Origin: Phoronis australis
Taxonomy: Eukaryota > Phoronida > Phoronidae
DNA: 64,000 bases
Assembly: GCA_002633005.1 (NCBI GenBank)
Contig: NMRA01000216.1
Span: 406,441 to 470,440 of the forward strand
Reading direction: 5' to 3'
Shown piece after piece: positions 49,166-60,423 of the stretch. Within the stretch, counting starts at the first letter, position 1; every line of letters begins with the position of its first letter. The notes under the pieces were generated by a model. It had not been told where the DNA came from and did not search any database. It saw only the letters and a program-made list of their open reading frames with translations. The translations under genes were made by a program, and so were the position numbers.

Positions 49166-49414
49166 GCAAAATCTCACCAATTTCGGACAAAAATAATTGC
49201 CAAAATTGGTCTTTTTTCATTTTCCAAAAGTTTCTAATATTGTTTTAATGTCCACAATTTCTCAAAAAACATTTTCTAAAGGTAGGTACAGTATGCCATA
49301 GACCTTTACAATGGTATAGCATTTATTTGGTGCTACTTATCTTTTATTTAAAAAAATGTAAACATAAAATTTCACTTGTCGACCATATTGCATCTTAAAT
49401 TGATGAGATTTTAC
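49166..49414 (+). mobile_element. MITE of the TAAAATCTCACC family, complete copy
   Basis: The best-preserved plus-oriented copy: left end GCAAAATCTCACCAATTTCGG, body CAAAAATAATTGCCAAAATTGG...CACAATTTCTCAAAAAAC, right end CTTAAATTGATGAGATTTTAC. Confidence 0.8.
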
Positions 49415-49744
49415 TATAACAGTGGGCAACCAGTGGGAGTGCCTCCTCTGGCTATATGTGAAATAACAGCCAAAGGTCACGTGACCACATAGGTTTAGGC
49501 GAAAAATCTTGTTGTTACTATGAAATATGACGGAGGGTAATTGAAGCCGCCATTACAAATGCATAGTTAACAAAAATATTGCAATTATAACTAAACGTTT
49601 AATTTCCTCTTGTAAATTTCCATATCCTCAATCAATGAAATTTCACTTCTCCGTTTACTTCAAATTTAACACCAGATTTTTGAAAATTTATCATTACACG
49701 CGAAATCGAAGACACGGTGTGGTAGAATGGGAAAGTAATCTTAC

Positions 49745-49777
49745 CTGTAGTTCTTCAGAGTCAGGGGAGCGTCACAT
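49745..49777 (-). CDS. rap1gap: RAP1GAP-like cassette microexon (33 nt, phase 2-2)
   Basis: Excellent acceptor (CCATTTGTTTTTGTTTCCAG) and donor (CTACAG|GTAAGATT) enclose 33 nt. Only one frame is open: A TGT GAC GCT..., reading C-D-A-P-L-T-L-K-N-Y with AG left over. It enters and leaves in phase 2, so it can be inserted between any upstream phase-2 first exon (51716 or 60423) and the hub exon without changing frame. Function unknown; it adds eleven residues to the N-terminal region. Confidence 0.62.
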
Positions 49778-51675
49778 CTGGAAACAAAAACAAATGGAAT
49801 TCAAAAACAAGAAAAGTTGGTATAGGAGACAAGGAATTTGAAAAAACAATCAAAATAACGAGGGTTACTGTTAGTGTATATCATGACTGAGACTTTTAAA
49901 GCACCTTTAAATTAAATGGCAGATTCTTACTTGAAACTGCATCCGCGAAATGCATTTTTATCAAAAAACAAAGCACGATATCCCATAGAATATAACTCTA
50001 ATTCACTGAATATAATACTGAATCAGTGACAAAGCCAGAAATACTGTAGTGCAAGAGGACTACATCCATACCGATCTCTGCACTAACTGTAATGGATCTG
50101 CAGGAAACCGGGCATTTTGACCACACGGCACGACAGTTAAATTGTCGTCAATGACAATCTGCAACCATTTAATATCAACAGAAATCCACTTTTTGTACTA
50201 ATTACTAATATATCAGATGCAATCTATGTACTAAATGCAGTTGAAATAGGTGTCATGCGTTGATCAAATGAATTAACGTGATGGACATTAATTATTTCTA
50301 AATTGATTTTACTACATATATCTGGCGCTAGGTGACTGAAGGGACACAATTACCACCTCAAACAGCGCCGTTGACAGGCAGTGTTTAATTTACCTAAGTA
50401 GTGAAATGTCTGTATAAAGTGCATCAATTTCATTTTCATCATTATAATTCGTCATCATAAGAAAATTGTAGGTTACGTTGTATAACAAGCAATATGCGGA
50501 AATTAATCAATGCATTTCTCCAAGATTTGACATTTAGCATGACTTCACAGATCTGGTTAATGTTATGATTAGCATGTACAAATCAGGGAAGGACTCCCCA
50601 TGGGAGTGGGACGCGTTGGTAGACAAATCTGTTGTCAGTGAACTTTTAACTTGGCGACTCAAGTCACTTAAAAGTGGCGAATTTGCTTGCTCAGTTGGCA
50701 GCAATTCTATGTTCTTTTAAGAAATCCCGAAGTGCCTCCGATACAAATTCAACCCAGACAGCAAAACATCAGCAAAACTTCCAGTAAATAAACAATAAAA
50801 AAATAAACAAAAAGAACAATTTTAGCCAGTTCATTATCCGCATGATAGGCACTATTGCAGTAAAGCTATCAGCATTTGGCCGCCAGAAAAATGATTTTTG
50901 GCAGTTTGTTGTTGAGCATTTACTGTACTAGTAGAATCAACCAGTATTCTAAATTAGTATTTACAATACATAACAACGAAAGTTCCCAGTTTTACAATTA
51001 GGATGCAATGTATTTTATGGTCTGCCATAAGATTTAAAATAAAAACAGCTTGGCTCAGGGGTTACAAAAATAACAATTTAGAAATTGAAATAATCCATCC
51101 AAACAATATATCCACACATTTCACAGATGTCCAAACACTAACCACTTTCTGAAATGGCAGCGACATCGGATGAAATACGTCTTGTTGCTAGATGGCGCTA
51201 GAGTAATTGGTGGTTAGTGTTTTGCAATCATTTGCGGGTCTTTAGCATTCCCCAGTGATTTTTATAATTTCTTTGCCACCATCATACCATCAAATTGCCC
51301 CTGCTGTGCAGTATGTTTTACAAACGATTCACATAAAAATGTCCATGAAGGAAAGAAATTCTTTCGTCCTTGTCAACCTGACCTGTCTTCATTTTGTGCA
51401 CCAGAATTAGAGATTGGGTCAAGATAAATACGTTTTTGTGGTCTTACAACGCTAAAAGTTCTATGTCAAAATTTTCCTACTGCAAAAGCCATTTTGTACA
51501 AAACAAAACTGCGAGAAAACAAAAGAAATTCTGGCCGGATCTTGCCGCTACCAAGTAAAATCTGGATGGCAGACAGCATGGCATTAACGCCAGAAAGCGT
51601 AACACTTCATAACACAGCCAAGATCACAATCTATTTTTATTTTAAGGGCAGAAATAATGAGCATCATCAACTCAC
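49778..51675 (-). other. Intron between microexon and first exon C
   Basis: AT-rich. Contains copy 2 of the CTCF-word dispersed repeat (about 51150-51480). No other feature supported. Confidence 0.55.
51150..51480 (+). repeat. Dispersed repeat with CTCF-like motif, copy 2
   Basis: Diverged partner of 46530-46860 in the same orientation. Reads CTTGTTGCTAGATGGCGCTAGAGTAATTGGTGG, CACCATCATACCATCAAA, CAACCTGACCTGTCTTCA, and AAAGTTCTATGTCAAAA near the end. The motif TTGCTAGATGGCGC is at 51185-51198. Confidence 0.5.
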
Positions 51676-51716
51676 CTGAGAGGAGCACTGACTTTGGCTA
51701 CTTGGTACTGATGCAT
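51676..51716 (-). CDS. rap1gap: RAP1GAP-like alternative first coding exon C
   Basis: ATG at 51716, with TAG in frame 9 nt upstream, opens M-H-Q-Y-Q-V-A-K-V-S-A-P-L and ends in phase 2 at a perfect donor CTCAG|GTGAGT. Joined to the microexon at 49777 it continues R-C-D-A-P-L-T-L-K-N-Y-R into the hub exon. A different reading, with acceptor GTGTATTCAG near 51740 and the frame V-E-D-A-S-V-P-S-S-Q-S-Q-C, would make it an internal exon ending in phase 0, which fits nothing else here; I prefer the first-exon reading. Confidence 0.58.
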
Positions 51717-53516
51717 CCTCCACTAATTCACAACTGAATACACTAACTGCTGTCCAGACCTAAACCAGACCAGTTAGCTGGAATGGCCATTCATTAAGTA
51801 AAGCTAGTCAATATACAAGTGCATAGCATAAAGCTTAATCCACAAACTGACTGGGGCTTTTGTCTGTCATGTTTACAAAGTGATAAGTCCCATATTAATT
51901 GCTTGTTATTGTATTGAGCCAGATCAGAAAAGCTTCAAAGCCAAGAGGTTTCAACTGTGTTTATCAACAGCTCTGCAGGGTTAAGGTACCTAGTTTTGAT
52001 TAAGAGCCAGAGTGAATGGCCAGTTTGTTTTGTGTCAAATTCCATAACAGAAATGAATTCATTCATAATGCTTTAAACCTATGTGAACTTACCAACATAT
52101 GGTTTCAACACTACTTTCAGTACTTGAATGAATGACTGAGCAACAAAACATAGAAACATAACTGCTGTAATAATAGTTTCCCACACACTTTTAATACATT
52201 TCAACACAAAAATAGTACTTTTGGGACAAAAATCCCATGATATTAAAAAGTGATCTCCTTTCTACTTACATGTTTCGCCCACTGTACGAACATCGTTGTC
52301 AAGTCAAACAATCAACTAATATAGATCCGTAAAGTAGAAAACAATGTCTGACACAATCGGTACATGTCAATTTCGTGGCATTTGGCTACAGTTTTCTGGG
52401 GGGTTTCCCTTTCACCTACAGCAGAGGTCAAGAAAGCAAGGATATTTTTAACACAAGAGACATACCGACATTTTTCCAATAGTTTGTACATTGATACACG
52501 AACTATTTTTCCTTTGACAGCTTCATGTTCAAATTAAAATAGATAAAGGTGGGCGTATGAACTATTGGAGACAAAACTCAAGTGTCAGAATTATTAGAGA
52601 TAAAACAATGAATTACTGAGGTCAATGTCTCCAGTCTCCGAGGCGGTGGTTTGGCAATCATATTATTACATGTAAAAAACTATTGCCCTAGGTGACGTAT
52701 TTACTTCAAAATGTAATGCTTGAAAGCTTGGTCACTTTATTTTCTTCTGGTTGTTCACGACCTCCACTTTCAACAACGATGCTGTATGCAAGTGCGGAGT
52801 TTCTGACTCCAGTACAATAGATAAAACATGTATTCGAAACAGGCTAGAGAATGTGACAGTGGGGTTGCCAACCCTTCCAATTTTATTTAGGTGGAAGGCT
52901 CCCAATATTTGAAGCACTCCCACTTACAGAAAGGGTGTCATCTGGCTACAAATGCTGTAGCTAAAATTTGATTTCTATCTTTTACAAAACGTTTTGTCTT
53001 CTGTCTGGTTCAGTAGACTAAGGATATCTGTCTTTTGATTTTGGAGTTGTAGACCAATTTCGGTTTTCAGACCTTCAGCCTTAATTGCCTTTTCATCTGA
53101 AACATTCTAAGCCACCCATAAGACTTTTTAGCCAAAAGTCAAAAGACAAAATCCAATATATTCTTGGACAAACAGGCCCCAGACTATAGTTTTCCTGTGG
53201 ATGCACTCAAACTGAAAACCCCCATGGACAAAACCATGGATCCCCTACTGTGAACTGCAATTTCCTACATTTTAATCTCGGATTCAAATTGTTTAGATAA
53301 AAAACAACTACCACGACAGTACAACCTTATTGTATCCATATCAAACAGTGAAGCACAAATTCTTCAATATGTGACAAAACTCGGTCACAAACTGGTCGCA
53401 TAGAGATGGATAGATTAGTGAATCAATAGTTCACTTAGTTGTTCTTTTTTATAATAAAGATAATAGCAAGGAGTTATGGGTAACCAGCGCAGGCACACTC
53501 AGGGTAAGATATCCAT

Positions 53517-53585
53517 CATGGGCGGCGCACCATAGGGGGCGGGGGGGGCTATACCCCCCACTTTTTTCAGTGTTGCGGCCCCATG
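53517..53585 (-). mobile_element. Short GC-rich MITE, family 2, with perfect TSD
   Basis: CATGGGCGGCGCACCATAGG...CTTTTTTCAGTGTTGCGGCC then CCATG: the reverse-oriented relative of 9901-9970. The target duplication TCCAT is perfect on both sides (53512-53516, 53586-53590). Confidence 0.8.
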
Positions 53586-53773
53586 TCCATGTCACTTGTA
53601 TTGTTATATCCAACAAAGACGCAACAAAGGAAAACAAAGGTAGTGTCCAATAGGCAATAACATGTCACATGGATGTCGCAAGTTAAACAATACCGTGTGG
53701 CCCACATACCACGTCAATTGGCATGGCTAAAATCTCTATTTTTGCTACTTCAAAGTCTTGCTACACTACTTGC

Positions 53774-53892
53774 TTCCCTAGAATTCTCCCAGATTCCATT
53801 AGGCAGTTCAGAGGTGCGAATGTCTGTCGGGAAAAATCCTGGCTAATATGCTGCCCTGGACCCCCTAACTCAAAATCCTGGATCCGCCCCTG
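53774..53892 (+). mobile_element. Family-1 GC-rich MITE, left end truncated
   Basis: CCCTAGAATTCTCCCAGATTCC...GCGAATGTCTGTCGGGAAAA...CCTGGATCCGCCCCTG; lacks the left terminus and its G-run. Confidence 0.8.
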
Positions 53893-54697
53893 TACACTGC
53901 TGCACATGTTCAAAATTTTACCTACTGGTAATCTTCTTAGTTAAAAATTCTGTATCATATGCACAGTGTTGGCAAAAATGTAAAAATTTGTCATGGTTAT
54001 ATTTGTTGACAAATTTGTCTTCCATATCGCGACTCAAACGAAATAATTTTTTATAAGTCATTTATTGAAAACTTGACCTTAATGTGACTTCGCCAAAGCA
54101 GCTTCGTAATACAGTACATGCCAAAAACATTTTATCAAAATAACCCTGCAACCAAATTTATTGTTAAAGTAGCCTACTCTCAAGACCAAGAATGAACAAA
54201 AGTTAGTAGAAAGGTGGCTAAGCCATTCCAAAATCAGAATTTTCCCCTCATAAAAGACATTATCAGTCATTTTTGATGTTAACAGCATTGTGTTTGACTA
54301 GTTTTGTTTTGCACTGTGTTTCAAGCAGGCGACAATAATTCATGCTTCAGGTGAAGTTCCATACTTTTCTCGTGAAGAACCATTCAGATGTCAAAAAGTA
54401 AGGTAAATTAAAAGTCGGTTTATAACATGAGGTAATCGATTTGTGTCACAATCTACACTTACACTAACAGACAAAATAGTTGTTGACACATGAACAATAA
54501 AGATAAGAGAATGAAATTTTACACAGCCAAGAAAATCAATATTTATTGTGACAAAATCACCAAGATAGAAAAATCCATAAGTTAGTGAAAAGCCATTAAT
54601 ACTTAAAATAACTCTTTGGTAAAAGTGCTATTGTATTTCAAAAATCACAAATCAGAAAACATTCTACTTCAATAGGAAAGAGGCATTTTATTGGTGC

Positions 54698-54790
54698 GGC
54701 AAAATCTCACAATTTATGGTAGACAACTGAACCTTTATTTTCTCATTTTTCAGAAAAGATACATAACACTAAATTAAAGCTTTGCCATTC
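54698..54790 (+). mobile_element. MITE of the TAAAATCTCACC family, left fragment
   Basis: GGCAAAATCTCACAATTTATGG followed by a short stretch of family body (TTTTCTCATTTTTCAGAAAAG); then diverges. Confidence 0.45.
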
Positions 54791-55562
54791 AGTGAGCAAA
54801 CATACCATCATAAAATATCTTGGAAAAAATGAGCCAGCTTTCACAACGTTAGAAGCTCTTGAAAATAAAAAAACGCAATTATTTCAACCATAATTGGTGA
54901 CATTTCACGGCTCCATCACAAGATACTAAAATTATGCAGCATTTCCATGGTGATGACTTGCATAGCTAGATCTACATTAAATATTTCCTGACTTGTACTC
55001 GGTAAGATGGTTTTTAAAATGAACCTTCGGCTAGCCAATGAGACTGTAACTGTAACATTTTAGTGGTACATACTTCCATGCAAAAATGAGAACCAGAGAA
55101 AAACAGTCCCAATGATGCAAAATAATGATAAATGCATTGTAATTTGCTTGAACTGCTGAACCACAATTAAATGCAACCCAAACATTGGCGCCTGTTTTAT
55201 CTCCAGAATTACGTTTGACTGTTGACTTGAGGACAACAAAATATTCAATGTTACGATCTAAGTCTATCATTATGGCACACATACTACTATTACCGTACTG
55301 TCACCATATGCTGAGCTTCATGGCAACGGATTCTGAATCGCGCTTAGCAATGCATCCCAACTGAGTGCACATTGTCAACTATCCTGTTCATCTCACTAAT
55401 CAAGGCATTAGAAGCACAAGTAATGAAGAAAATCGCTACAAATTCACATTGACACTTTCACTTACAAATCAGTTTGTAGAAATAACAGTCTTTATGGATA
55501 TTTTGTCTCTAGCAAGGAGTGCAGCAAAAATTACTCAGCTTTTGGTAGTATAGGAAACATAT

Positions 55563-55922
55563 GGTAAAACCTCATGAATTTCGGAAAAATACATTGCCAA
55601 AATTGCCATTTTTTTCATTGTCATGAATAAATAGGCTTGAGTAATAGAAATGTCTTTTGCGTTGTAAAATTTAACTGAAATAAAGGTTTTTGCAATTAAG
55701 CCAAATAATGATAAAAAAGAAACAAAAAGAGGCAACTAGAAATCAAATGAGGGGAAATCGAAACATAAAAAAAGAAATCCTCTTAAAAGAGGACAATTCT
55801 CAGCCCAAAAAACTTGAACTTGGAAAAGCATTTCATTTTGGTGCTAAACATGTTTCATGCAAAAAATTACAAACTTTTTACTCCTCGGCCATATTTTGTC
55901 CTCAATAAGTGGGATTTTACCG
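55563..55922 (+). mobile_element. MITE of the TAAAATCTCACC family with a nested second element
   Basis: Ends GGTAAAACCTCATGAATTTCGG and CCTCAATAAGTGGGATTTTACC. Its middle (about 55629-55825) is replaced by a different sequence also found at 60150-60334 (AGGCTTG..GTAATAGAAAT...GAGGAAATCG AAAC...AAATCCTCTTAA), so one mobile element appears to have inserted into another. Confidence 0.65.
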
Positions 55923-57531
55923 TACCTACTTGTTCCTCCTAAATGTCCAACTGTACATCACCTCTATAGATTAAGAATGGCAGCACTTTGTTATCATTAC
56001 TATGACAGTCAGCTAAGAACGTACACCACAGTGGTGATGAGTGTTGCATCAGTACTGTTTTAACAGAACAGGTGTCAATAGCACAGGTAAACAATTACCT
56101 GACTATTGTATTCTGAGTCAATATATCGATACTCAGTGACTTGGCTTACTGACACACACAAATGCGACAAGTTAGAAGTCTCTGCTGTCTTTGTTAGAAT
56201 CACAGCAAAAAGGCTTATGATAAACGTTTTTCAATTTGAAACCAATAAATGTGACAACTGAAATTATTATTTTTTCAAGCACTAAGTACCGAAAGTTGTT
56301 TGCAGACAGGTTAAAGACCCACGCAGTGCCACATTCTAAACCATAAATTGGATCATGTTTGAAATGGAGCCTTTTTGGTTTTTTCTGTAGAAAGTTCTAG
56401 TGTTCCCAACTACACACTTTGGCTAGACTCAATCAGCACTGCATGGCCCTCCATTGACAAGATGAAAAAAAATTCTAAAAGCGGTCATTTTTCTAGAGAT
56501 ACTTGTCCACTGCATGACGTCCTAAATCAAAGACACTATACGGTAATTTGATTTCGTCGGAGTGTTTGAAAAATTATGCTGTAACGATACCTCTGATGAA
56601 CTGTGGAAAAATTACATCATAAATCAATTGCAGTTCAAATACTGAGGGCTGCAGTGTTCTGCTGAACAGAGTAGCCATGAAGACTGAACAGTAGCCACTA
56701 TCATTTCTACGGTAATTCTACAATGATTTCACACAAATCAAATATATTTTCCAGGTAATCGGGTATGCCAAAGAAAATGAATATTAAGACTTCATAGTTG
56801 ACAAATGTACAAAATCGACTGCGCAGCCAAGCATCGTCAACTGTCCTTTTGTGAATTTAACAAAATATTGCCTATCGTTTGCCATTGTGATTAAACTAAC
56901 TTCCTTTCTCCTGTTCGAATAAAAGAGTACTTTTACCGCCACCCCATCATTGGTGAAACAATCTTTTGGGGGTGTGGCTCTGACTGACACTCGTCCAGCG
57001 GGTCATCCCTTTAACCACAGGCTAACAACAGAATGAGGTAAGTAGCGAATATACATTACCATAGGTAGTTGAATGGGTGTGTGCATTATTACAATTAATG
57101 ATGGGGCAATGTCCATATTTTCCAAAATGCAAAATCGACCCTGTGCGAATTAGGTGAGGCAAGGCATTCCCACTGAAGAAGCATGGTGTGAAATACTTAA
57201 GGGAGAAAATATGCTCTTTAAAAATATTTTTGTTGTGTGAAATGTGGTGAGTGTGATGAATACAGGGTACACTCAAAATTATCACCTCATTATGTCATAT
57301 TTTTACTCCTCTATTCCTACTTCATAATGACACAGAGAGGTCAAGTAGCCACTCATAGAACATAGCCATTTTTATACGAGGAACAATTGTCATCGTGCAA
57401 GATGTCACAGCGTGACTTCCACAACTTTAGTCGCATTTACAGCAAGAGTCATTGACACGTACACTGTCTGCCTACACTCGCATAAAGAGTAGCGAACATT
57501 CAAATCACATGGAATGCTAGTGGATCACCCC

Positions 57532-57556
57532 CTATATATGCTATTGCGCAAGCGCA
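57532..57556 (+). promoter_or_regulatory. TATA-like and C/EBP-like words
   Basis: CTATATATGCTATTGCGCAAGCGCAAGCG contains a TATATA word and ATTGCGCAA, a near-palindromic C/EBP site, overlapping a near NRF-1 word (TGCGCAAGCGCA). Suggestive of a promoter, but no exon is linked to it. Confidence 0.2.
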
Positions 57557-58159
57557 AGCGTAACAGAGAAAATATATTCCACCTTGCCCCAGTTCATATT
57601 TGTATGTGTAGTTGACACAGGAGCAACTGCTCAAGTACAACTTGCTCTACTTCTCAAACCGATGTCAAACATTGCACCGTGGTGTCAACTTGCTCTGTTC
57701 CAAAGTGTTTACACACACAGATCAAGTTTGAGTTTAATACTGGAATAAAAACTTACAAAAAATTAGCGAAGTTGCATCCGCATGTCACAGACTTCAGCTT
57801 GGCTTGCGACGTTATTGTTATTCAGGCCAATTGGTGGCGTTTTGGCCAGACAGAGCGGCATTGACGTCAGAACACTATCCCATACTTGTGACAAATCAAA
57901 TCTTAAACCACCTCTTTTATTTAAAGAGGGACTCTCAATGCGCTCATGGAGAGCTTCTTTTATACCCCTTCTGAACCAGTCTACGTCACAGTCTATGATT
58001 GTGACATCATTATTCCAGTATTACACTCAAACTTGATCTGTTTGCTCAACTGGATGTCTCAAAATTTTCATGCTTTTGTTTACAAACATACTTGCGCCTA
58101 ATCAGTTGTTCCGTGTCAACTGCACCTCTTGTAAATGCAGGTCACGAGACTTGTGCACC

Positions 58160-58670
58160 TTTAGCGAGACAAACAAAAAATTTCATTGCTTCTTCTTTTG
58201 TCATTGTGCTTACACACCACGTAGAAGGACCCTCCTGCACACTATCACAACACTTTACGACCTCCTATGAGTTTCCAAACTTCAGACATCATGCAAAGTG
58301 GCAAATTGTCACAGAGAAATTGAAATCTAGCACAAAAAACAATCTTTCAATGCTTCTTTTGCTAGTGAGCTGATACAACATGCAGAGGACCCACCTGCAC
58401 ACTCACTCAGACCTCCTATGAGTTTCCTAACTGAAGACATTATGCAAGTTGACAAACTGACATACCGGGGTATCTCCACAGAGCTATTAAAATCTAGAAC
58501 AAAAACAATGATTTTTCTACTCTTCTTTTGGCATTGCGGTGAGACACCACACAGAGGGACCCTTCTGTACACTCGCAGTTTACGACCTCCTATGGGTCTC
58601 CGAACTGCACAAATTATACAAGTTGACAAATTGACATATTTCCACTCAGCTACTGAAATCTTTGCATCAA
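58160..58670 (+). repeat. Tandem repeat of three ~150-175-bp units
   Basis: The landmark CCTCCTATGRGTTTCC recurs at 58261, 58412 and 58586, each followed by CAT(C/T)ATGCAA(G)TTGACAAA-like sequence, and each preceded by ACAC...AGAGGGACCC and TTTCTT(C)TTTTG(G)CATTG. The 143-codon minus-strand open frame (58327-58758) simply reads through two units, repeating L-S-T-C-I and I-G-G. Confidence 0.75.
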
Positions 58671-58841
58671 TGCTCAACAAATAACAACTCAAAATAACTA
58701 GGTGGTACGTGTGAAACAACGGTTTCCCCCAAAAAGATGCATGCATTTTGTTAGTCATGTGACTTCCTTATCTCACGCAACACATATAGACCATCATCAG
58801 GCCTCGCTTTAAGTTACGCTCTTTACGGAAACAGTAGGCAG

Positions 58842-59035
58842 GCAAAACCTGACCAATGTGGCAGACAAGTGAAATAGCATTTTCTCATTTTTTGTTGTGT
58901 TCAATTCTGTTTCATAGTTACCTATCAACAGTTTGAATAAATCAGTGAGTATTCACAACAATGGTAAAAGCTCCTGAAAAATGAAAGATGGCAAATTTGG
59001 CAATTATTGTCACCTGAATTGGTGCCGGTTTTACC
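58842..59035 (-). mobile_element. MITE of the TAAAATCTCACC family, inverted copy
   Basis: GGCAAAACCTGACCAATGTGGC at one end and CCTGAATTGGTGCCGGTTTTACC at the other, with ATGAAAGATGGCAAATTTGG and CAATTATTGTC from the body reversed. Confidence 0.65.
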
Positions 59036-59606
59036 TTAAACCAGCATAGAATGAGAAGGCTCACGGCACACCCATGATCTAACATTTTCCAGCTACAAAT
59101 TTCATGAGTCATATTCAAATTTCAGAGCTGACCCGCAAGTGTCATGGTATAACAGCTTGTGCATTTCTCACTTCTAAGAATAAAATCTGCAATTATTGAC
59201 CCATTCACACTGACGGTATGGAAATTTTCCACTTATTTCGCACAAATGTCATTTTTCCATGTTTAAAGGCTAATTACTTTACTGCAAACAATGGAAATTT
59301 ATCAAAACCTTTTTCAAGATATCTACACAGTAAAAATCACGGTAGTATTAGACTAAAAGTATTTTTTAAATTAATCTTTATTGTTAAAGGAAAATTTTGA
59401 TAAAACACAATTTCATTTGTCAGCTATATTGTGTGCTACATGAGTGACGAATTGCCATGGATTGAAATCAATTCAGTTTGAATCAGTTTATCCTTAACAG
59501 CTTTTAACAGTTGCTATGTCTCTGCATTTACACTTTAAAGATTGAATGTCCCTCTGCTGAAAGAATTCCACGCAATGCATGCTTCTCACCTAAAAAAGGG
59601 CAGGTA

Positions 59607-59845
59607 CGGCAGAATAACATCAATTTCAGACAAAATAATTGCCAAAATCGCACTTTCTTCATATTCAAGGGCTTCTAGCATTGTTGTGAATGCCCACAAT
59701 TGTTCAAAACATTCTCTATTGTTAGGTAATTGGTAAAGATTTTGAATACCGAAAAGCGATAAATATCTTTAGTGAGAAAAACGAGAAAATAAGATTTCAC
59801 TTGCCCGCCATTTTGTACAACTCCAAATTGGTAAGATTTTACTGA
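59607..59845 (+). mobile_element. MITE of the TAAAATCTCACC family, plus copy
   Basis: Left end CGGCAGAATAACATCAATTTCAG, body ATAATTGCCAAAATCGC, right end CTCCAAATTGGTAAGATTTTACT. Confidence 0.7.
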
Positions 59846-60149
59846 AATCACATGGTTTTCATGGTGTCAGCCTGAGTGTTATCTTTAAGTTTTTGCTTTT
59901 TGGACAAACAGATGAAGATAAACGTGAGGAGACGCAAGTCTGTGGTACCCACAAACGTGAACCTAGATCTACAAGGTGGTAGGTTCCCCTCACATTCCCC
60001 ATCCGAGATTTTGTTACCCCATATGTATTATGAATAACCACACCCAGAATGTTTAGGGAAAAATTAAAAGTTAAGTATTAGTCATAGCTTGATATAACCA
60101 ATGACAAAAAGAGGGAAAATTTTCAGGTGATGTATCGTTTCACAATAAA

Positions 60150-60334
60150 CAGGCTTGTGTAATAGAAATATTTTTGTGTTGAGAATTCAACAGAAATAAT
60201 TTACGTTTTTGCATGAATTAAGTCAAAATAATGATTAACAAAGAGACAAAAAAAGAGGAAACTGGACATCAAATAAGAGGAAATCGAAACCAAAAAAAGA
60301 GGAAATCCTCTTAAGAGGAAAATTCCAAGCCCTG
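60150..60334 (+). mobile_element. Second MITE type (AGGCTTG...CAAGCCCTG), free copy
   Basis: Related over its length to the insert at 55629-55825. Ends AACAGGCTTG and CCAAGCCCTG suggest short inverted termini. Contains GAGGAAATCGAAACC and AGAGGAAATCCTCTTAAGAGG. Lies about 25 bp 3' of the exon D donor. Confidence 0.6.
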
Positions 60335-60358
60335 TACAGTCCTAAGGAAATGCATTAC

Positions 60359-60423
60359 CTGTCATAATCCGGCTGTTTCGTACTGCCACAAATCACGAAA
60401 CGAGACATGAATGAATCAACCAT
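60359..60423 (-). CDS. rap1gap: RAP1GAP-like alternative first coding exon D (most distal)
   Basis: ATG at 60423 with in-frame TAA 6 nt upstream; 21 codons MVDSFMSRFVICGSTKQPD then Y-D, ending in phase 2 at donor GACAG|GTAATG, so the leftover AG gives Arg with either the microexon at 49777 or the hub exon at 27046. A second in-frame Met (residue 6) is an alternative start. The exon is richer in CpG than its flanks. Assignment rests on strand, phase and splice signal. If used, the gene spans at least 60 kb. Confidence 0.6.

Larger units (their letters stand above)
43640..49744 (-). other. Upstream stretch with mariner-type MITE and dispersed repeats
   Basis: Includes a (AGTTC)n tract (43750-43777), an ATC-rich microsatellite (about 44264-44302), a 25-nt splice-flanked candidate at 45073-45097, a mariner-type MITE (45825-46171), a dispersed repeat with a CTCF-like word (46530-46860) and a MITE (49166-49414). 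The minus frame 46232-46438 is open for 68 codons without splice support. The rest is empty. Confidence 0.55.
51717..60358 (-). other. Upstream stretch between first exons C and D
   Basis: Contains MITEs at 53517-53585, 53774-53892, 55563-55922 (with a nested element), 58842-59035, 59607-59845 and 60150-60334, a partial MITE at 54698-54790, and a tandem array (58160-58670). A TATATATG and ATTGCGCAA (C/EBP-like) pair lies at about 57532-57549. No gene recognised. Confidence 0.55.
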
